In this document: piece by piece, positions 37,812 through 42,515 of the stretch
How positions within the stretch are numbered: position 1 is the stretch's first letter
Layout of the letters: each line of letters begins with the position of its first letter
From: Solidesulfovibrio sp.
GTDB taxonomy: Bacteria; Desulfobacterota; Desulfovibrionia; Desulfovibrionales; Desulfovibrionaceae
Assembly (NCBI RefSeq): GCF_029978005.1
Contig: NZ_JARKOZ010000145.1
Coordinates: forward strand, 1-42,515
Direction: 5' to 3'
Length of the DNA: 42,515 nucleotides
Notes under the pieces: generated by a model
What the model saw: the letters and a program-made list of their open reading frames with translations, nothing else
Databases searched by the model: none
Told to the model about the DNA's origin: nothing
Program-made: the position numbers and the translations under genes

Positions 37812-39197
37812 TTACAGCTGGAGTTCGAAGCGGGTTTCGGGGGCGTCGCGGTCCAGGCGGTCCATGATGGCCCCGAGGAACTTGTCCATCAGGCGCATGG
37901 CGCCGGAGTAGCCGACGGACGGGAAGTACTGGTGGCCGACGCGGTCGAGGATCGGGAAGCCGTGGCGGATCAGCGGGATGTCCTCGTCGCGAGCGATGTA
38001 CTTCAGGTAGGTGTTGCCGATGAGCAGATCGACCGGGTCGTTTTTTATCCACTGGTGCAGCAGGTACATGTCGGCCTGTTCGCCGTTTTTGTACTTGCAC
38101 TCGTAGGGCACGTCCTTGACCAGTTCGGCCATGCGCTCGTCGAAGTACTTTCCGGCCGTGCCGGTCACGGTATAGGCCGGGATCATGCCGAGCGTGACGC
38201 AGAATTCGACCAGGGCCAGCAGCTGGTCGGGGTCGCCGGCCAGGGCCACCTTCTTGCCGTAGAAGTACTGGCTGTAGTCGGAAATGACGTCCACGACCTG
38301 GCCGCGCTCGAAGTTGACGGACTCGGGCACGGCGACGCCGGCCAGCTTGCGCAGGGCGTCCACGTAGCGGTCCGTGGCCAGAAGGCCGATGGGCAGGCCG
38401 AGGATGGTCCCCGGCACCTTGAACTCGGCGTCCAGGTAGTTGACGGCGTCGGTGGTGGCCCAGCGGCCCAGGCCGATGCTGGCCTTGCTGTCGCCCATGG
38501 TGGCGATTTCCGCGGGGGCGGCCCCGGCGTTGGGGTACATGTCGTAGTGGCCGGTCAGCGGCCCGTTGAGCACGCCGTTGGTGTCGGGCGCCATGACGAT
38601 GTCGATGCCCATCATATTCGCCAGGCGGCGCATCTCGGCCATGTCCGAGGGCTCGCAGAAGCCCGGGATGATGTTCACCTTCCCGGTGGGGACGCCGGTC
38701 TTTTTGACGAATCCCTTGAGGATGCCCTTGACCATGTTCGAGTAGCCGGTGACGTGGGTGCCGACGTAGCTCGGGGTGCTGGCGTAGACGATGTGCTTGC
38801 CGGCCGGCACCTTGCCGTCGTCCTTGGCCTTCTGGGAGATCTGCAGCAGGTCGTCGCCGATGGTCTCGGACAGGCAGGTGGTGTGGATGGCGATGACGTC
38901 GGGATCGTAGACCGTGAAGATGTTGTCGATGGCCGAGATCAGGTTGGCCTGGCCGCCGAAGACCGAAGAGCCTTCGGTGAACGACGAGGTGCCGGCGATC
39001 ACGGGTTCCTTGTAGTGACGGGTCAGGGCCGAGCGGTGGTAGGCGCAGCAGCCCTGGGAGCCGTGGCTGTGGGGAAAGCAGCCCTTGACGCCGAGGGCGG
39101 CGTACATCGCGCCCACGGGCTGGCAGGTCTTGGCCGGGTTGACGGTGAGCGCCTTGCGTTCCTTGATCTCGCCGGTGGTGTGTCTAAGCAGTGCCAT
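37812..39197 (-). CDS. nifK: Nitrogenase molybdenum-iron protein beta chain
   Basis: A 461-residue beta subunit of the MoFe protein, which with NifD holds the P-cluster. P-cluster cysteines are C25 (KTCQP), C50 (SQGCC) and C108 (HTTCLSE). The N-terminal extension of about 50 residues seen in Azotobacter NifK is absent, as in clostridial and other anaerobe (cluster III-type) proteins. The ATG at 39197 (MALLRHTTGEIK) has AAAGGAA upstream; the long frame extending to 40136 is out of frame inside nifD and is rejected. Separated from nifD by 29 nt. Confidence 0.96.
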   Translation of the reverse strand: MALLRHTTGEIKERKALTVNPAKTCQPVGAMYAALGVKGCFPHSHGSQGCCAYHRSALTRHYKEPVIAGTSSFTEGSSVFGGQANLISAIDNIFTVYDPDVIAIHTTCLSETIGDDLLQISQKAKDDGKVPAGKHIVYASTPSYVGTHVTGYSNMVKGILKGFVKKTGVPTGKVNIIPGFCEPSDMAEMRRLANMMGIDIVMAPDTNGVLNGPLTGHYDMYPNAGAAPAEIATMGDSKASIGLGRWATTDAVNYLDAEFKVPGTILGLPIGLLATDRYVDALRKLAGVAVPESVNFERGQVVDVISDYSQYFYGKKVALAGDPDQLLALVEFCVTLGMIPAYTVTGTAGKYFDERMAELVKDVPYECKYKNGEQADMYLLHQWIKNDPVDLLIGNTYLKYIARDEDIPLIRHGFPILDRVGHQYFPSVGYSGAMRLMDKFLGAIMDRLDRDAPETRFELQL

Positions 39198-39226
39198 GAT
39201 GCGTTCCTTTCTCGTGAAAAGCGGTC

Positions 39227-40846
39227 TTACTGGGCCACGTAGCTGGCTTCGAGCTCGGGACCGTCGGTCTGCCAGGGGGCCTTCATCAGCCGCCAGACCT
39301 TGGTGTTCACCATGCGGTCGATGTCGTGGTACCAGTTGATGGCGCCGTTGAAGCCGGCGTAGGGGCCGCCCATGTCGTAGTTGTGCAGCTGCTTGAGAGG
39401 CACGCCCATCTTCTGGATGATGTACTTTTCCTTGATGCCGGCGCAGAAGATGTCGGGCTTGAGCATCTCGATAAGCTTTTCGGTCTCGTAGTGGTTGATG
39501 TCGTCGATGACCATGGAGTCTTTCTTCATCATGCCCATCATGCCTTCGTAACCCTTGAAGTCCAGGCCCTTGGCGTTGAGCGCCTCGAGCTGTTCGGGGG
39601 TCTTGCGGGGCTTGAAGCGCTCGGGATCGGGCTCGATGTCGAGTTCCTCGATGTTGCGCGAGTCGGCGTCGACCTTGATGGTGGGCAGCACGTGGCGGCC
39701 TTCGTAGTCGTCGCGGTGGGCGAATTCGTAGCCGGCGCCGAGGATTTCCATGCCCAGTTCGCCGAAGAGTTCCTGGTAGTGGTGGGCGCGCGAGCCGCCG
39801 ACGAAGAGCATGGCCGTCTTGCCTTCGGTGCGGGGCCGGATCTCGTCCACCACTTTCTTGACGATCTCGAGCTCCTCGGCGATGACCTTCTCGACCCGGT
39901 CCATGAGCTCCTGGTCCTCGAAATAGGCGGCCATGCGGCGCAGCGACTTGGCCGAGGCCTCGGCGCCGATGAAGTTCACCTTGATCCAGGGGATGCCGAA
40001 CTTGGTCTCCATCATCTCGGCCACGTAGTTGAGCGAGCGGTGGCACATGACGGTGTTGAGGTCGGCGTAGTGGGCCACGCGGAAGTCTTCGACCGTGGAG
40101 TTTCCGGAGAAGGTGGCCACCAGGGTGAAGCCGCACTTTTCCAGGATGCGCTCGATCTCGAAGGCGTCGCCGCCGATGTTGTACTCGCCGAGCATGTTGA
40201 CCTTGAACTTGCCCTCGACCGGGGTGTCGTTGGTGCCGATGACATGCTTCATGATCTGGTTGTTGGCGATGTGGTGGCCGGCGGACTGGGACACGCCCTT
40301 GTAGCCTTCGCAGGAGTTGGCGAAGACGGTGATGCCGAGCTTTTCCTGCATCTGCCGGGCCACGGCGTGGATGTCGTCGCCGATCAGGCCCACCGGGCAG
40401 GTGGAGAAGACCGAAATGGCCTTGGGGTGGAAGTTGTCGTAGGCTTCCTGGATGGCCGCGGCCAGCTTCTTCATGCCGCCGAACACGATGTCGTGCTCGG
40501 TCATGTCCGTGGAGAAGGAGTAGGGGATGAAGTTCTCCCCGTCGGGACCGGCGTCGGTCTGGTTGCGGCGGGTGAGCCAGGAGTAGAAGCCGCAGCCGAT
40601 GGGGCCGTGGGTCAGGTTGACGATGTCCCGGGAGGGTCCCAGAACCACGCCCTTGCAGCCGGCGTAGGTGCAGCCGCGCTGGGTGATGATGCCCGGAATG
40701 GTGCGGACGTTGGCCTGGATTTCAGGAATCTCGCCGCCCTCTCCGCCCGGGGTCATGGCCTTGGCCCGCTTGCGCGCGACCTTGGTGGGCATCTTGGCGA
40801 TCAATTCCTTCTTGATCTCTTCGACATTGGTGGGCTTGGTGCTCAT
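39227..40846 (-). CDS. nifD: Nitrogenase molybdenum-iron protein alpha chain
   Basis: A 539-residue alpha subunit of the MoFe protein. P-cluster ligands are C59 (QRGCTYAGC), C85 (GPIGCGFYSW) and C150 (FSTCPVGLIGDD). FeMo-cofactor ligands are C268 (TVMCHRSLNY) and H488 (LKQLHNYD), all present, so it should be functional. Residues of about 395-440 form the extra insertion typical of anaerobe (cluster III) NifD and absent from Azotobacter. GAGGAAG precedes the ATG. The genes on either side, nifI2 (54 nt upstream) and nifK, place it in a single nif operon. It is a molybdenum type; no vnf/anf G subunit is present. Confidence 0.97.
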   Translation of the reverse strand: MSTKPTNVEEIKKELIAKMPTKVARKRAKAMTPGGEGGEIPEIQANVRTIPGIITQRGCTYAGCKGVVLGPSRDIVNLTHGPIGCGFYSWLTRRNQTDAGPDGENFIPYSFSTDMTEHDIVFGGMKKLAAAIQEAYDNFHPKAISVFSTCPVGLIGDDIHAVARQMQEKLGITVFANSCEGYKGVSQSAGHHIANNQIMKHVIGTNDTPVEGKFKVNMLGEYNIGGDAFEIERILEKCGFTLVATFSGNSTVEDFRVAHYADLNTVMCHRSLNYVAEMMETKFGIPWIKVNFIGAEASAKSLRRMAAYFEDQELMDRVEKVIAEELEIVKKVVDEIRPRTEGKTAMLFVGGSRAHHYQELFGELGMEILGAGYEFAHRDDYEGRHVLPTIKVDADSRNIEELDIEPDPERFKPRKTPEQLEALNAKGLDFKGYEGMMGMMKKDSMVIDDINHYETEKLIEMLKPDIFCAGIKEKYIIQKMGVPLKQLHNYDMGGPYAGFNGAINWYHDIDRMVNTKVWRLMKAPWQTDGPELEASYVAQ

Positions 40847-40900
40847 CTCAGTGCTTCCTCATTATCTCAGTAACGGTCCGGGGACGTCCGCAACGCACGC

Positions 40901-41275
40901 CTAGACGATGGCCGCGTCGCCGTCTTCGCCGGTCCTGACGCGGATGGAATCGGAGACGGGCATCACGAAGATCTTGCCGTCGCCGGCCTGGCCGGTCTTG
41001 TTGACGGATATGAGGACGTCCACGGCCGGCTGCACCTTGTCGTCGGGCACCACCAGGGAGATGATGCGCTTGGGATACAGACGCCCCTTGGTGCCGAGCA
41101 GGGCGATGGCTTCCTCGTTTCCGGCGGCGGCTCCGTCGAGCACGGCCTGGTTGACCAGGCCCCTGCCGCGACCGTAGCCCTCGCGGGCCACGAAGGCCGG
41201 GATGCCGGCGTCGGCCAGGGCCTTCTTGGTCTGGTTCATCTTGTTCATGCGGATAACCGCCATGATTTCCTTCAT
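40901..41275 (-). CDS. nifI2: Nitrogenase PII-like regulator NifI2
   Basis: A 124-residue PII-family protein. MKEIMAVIRMNKMNQTKKAL is the usual N-terminus, a long T-loop region spans about 38-72, and GKIFVMPVSDSIRVRTGE is the conserved C-terminal ATP-binding segment. In methanogens and anaerobic bacteria NifI1 and NifI2 form a complex that binds and inhibits dinitrogenase when 2-oxoglutarate is low (nitrogen sufficiency) and releases it when 2-oxoglutarate rises. Position between nifI1 and nifD is diagnostic. GGGAGG precedes the ATG; 10 nt from the nifI1 stop. Confidence 0.94.
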   Translation of the reverse strand: MKEIMAVIRMNKMNQTKKALADAGIPAFVAREGYGRGRGLVNQAVLDGAAAGNEEAIALLGTKGRLYPKRIISLVVPDDKVQPAVDVLISVNKTGQAGDGKIFVMPVSDSIRVRTGEDGDAAIV

Positions 41276-41285
41276 GACGCCCTCC

Positions 41286-41615
41286 CTAGGATTCCTTCAC
41301 ACCGGACGAAATGGTGTACATTTCCTCCACGGGGCTGATGAAGATCTTGCCGTCCCCGAAGGCGCCCTTGGACCCGGTGCGGGCGCTTTCCATAATCGTC
41401 TTGACCACGAATTCCTTGTCCTTGTCGTCCACGACGCAGATCAGCATGACCTTGGGAATCTCGTCGTACTGGATCTCGCCGATCTTGATGCCGCGCTGCT
41501 TGCCGCGACCGGCCACGTTGAACTTGGTCACCGCCGGGAAGCCGGCGTCCATCAGGGCGGCCAGGACGTCATCGCATTTCTCGGGACGAACGATGGCTCT
41601 CACCATGGTCTGCAT
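41286..41615 (-). CDS. nifI1: Nitrogenase PII-like regulator NifI1
   Basis: A 109-residue PII-family protein, partner of NifI2 in post-translational control of nitrogenase. MVRAIVRPEKCDDVLAALM opens the ferredoxin-like fold; GRGKQRGIKIG leads into the T-loop, shorter than in NifI2; and GAFGDGKIFISPVEE is the nucleotide-binding segment. Lacks the uridylylated Tyr context of GlnB, as expected. AAGGAG lies 6-7 nt before the ATG. It is 55 nt after nifH. Confidence 0.94.
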   Translation of the reverse strand: MQTMVRAIVRPEKCDDVLAALMDAGFPAVTKFNVAGRGKQRGIKIGEIQYDEIPKVMLICVVDDKDKEFVVKTIMESARTGSKGAFGDGKIFISPVEEMYTISSGVKES

Positions 41616-41670
41616 ATCGGAACTCCTTGTGTCGCGTGCGTTGTTGCGGTGGAAGGTTGCGGGATCGGGC

Positions 41671-42515
<845 letters not shown>

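Noticed and set aside
37677-39242. 521-codon open frame on the plus strand
   Set aside because: Antisense to nifK and the ferredoxin gene; shadow composition.
39326-40873. 515-codon open frame on the plus strand
   Set aside because: Exactly antisense to nifD; V/D/H/G-rich composition typical of reverse-frame shadows in GC-rich genes, no ribosome site.

Overview
The window is a GC-rich (roughly two-thirds G+C by eye), densely coding chromosomal segment. It carries about 40 protein genes, one tRNA and several clear intrinsic terminators; I see no phage, insertion sequence, CRISPR array or rRNA. Gene content points to an anaerobic deltaproteobacterium of the Desulfovibrio group (Desulfovibrionaceae; perhaps a Solidesulfovibrio-like species): clostridial-type nitrogenase genes with nifI1/nifI2 between nifH and nifD, a LutABC lactate oxidation operon, an atypical thioredoxin reductase and many signalling proteins. 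The taxonomic call is inference from gene families; no marker RNA is present.

Layout. 1-3000: the 5' part of an AraC-type regulator diverges from a nitroreductase; then a di-Mop molybdate-binding protein, a decayed HAD-hydrolase remnant and a periplasmic glycerophosphodiesterase, all leftward. 3000-6100: a zinc-ribbon coiled-coil protein with a Nif3-like protein, a CAU-anticodon tRNA with a near-consensus promoter, and an atypical thioredoxin-reductase-like flavoprotein. 6250-8715: a large hybrid histidine kinase (PAS, GAF-like, HisKA, HATPase, REC, Hpt). 8738-13190: a WD40 protein translationally coupled to a CobW GTPase, two small proteins (one behind a good Fur-box match), an alpha/beta hydrolase and a universal stress protein. 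13284-21582: a long leftward series with acyltransferase, citramalate synthase, aspartate kinase, TsaE, a CBS-pair protein, NnrD/NnrE, AcpS and PdxJ. The nnrD-acpS gap is a mosaic of palindromic repeats. 21803-23143: UDP-glucose dehydrogenase. 23455-28441: small protein, bactofilin, small lipoprotein, large MscS channel and a citrate-synthase homologue. 28574-31355: lutABC. 31467-33990: a CHASE2 adenylate cyclase with a FecR-like exported partner. 34240-36116: cysK-cysE. 36295-37311: GAF-GGDEF diguanylate cyclase. 37463-42494: leftward nifH-nifI1-nifI2-nifD-nifK-ferredoxin.

How the genes work together. The nif genes supply the nitrogenase Fe protein, the MoFe protein, its 2-oxoglutarate-responsive NifI switch and a thioredoxin-like [2Fe-2S] ferredoxin. 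The molybdate-binding protein at 1.1-1.5 kb could serve the same Mo economy, but it is 36 kb away and unlinked. CimA and LysC feed isoleucine and aspartate-family synthesis; CysK/CysE make cysteine; LutABC oxidises lactate to pyruvate.

Most notable oddities: (i) nifH is split by a one-base frameshift just before its first cluster-ligating cysteine; (ii) the citrate-synthase homologue has Gln, Gln and Asn at three of the four canonical active-site positions; (iii) a three-copy dispersed palindromic repeat, one copy of which encodes the C-terminus of AcpS and another of which supplies the Shine-Dalgarno of nnrD; (iv) a serine acetyltransferase with a four-cysteine insertion; (v) a 67-residue protein behind a 16/19 Fur-box match. 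I did not recognise a complete, wholly undescribed multi-gene system; the citrate-synthase-like protein and the repeat family are the best candidates for new biology.
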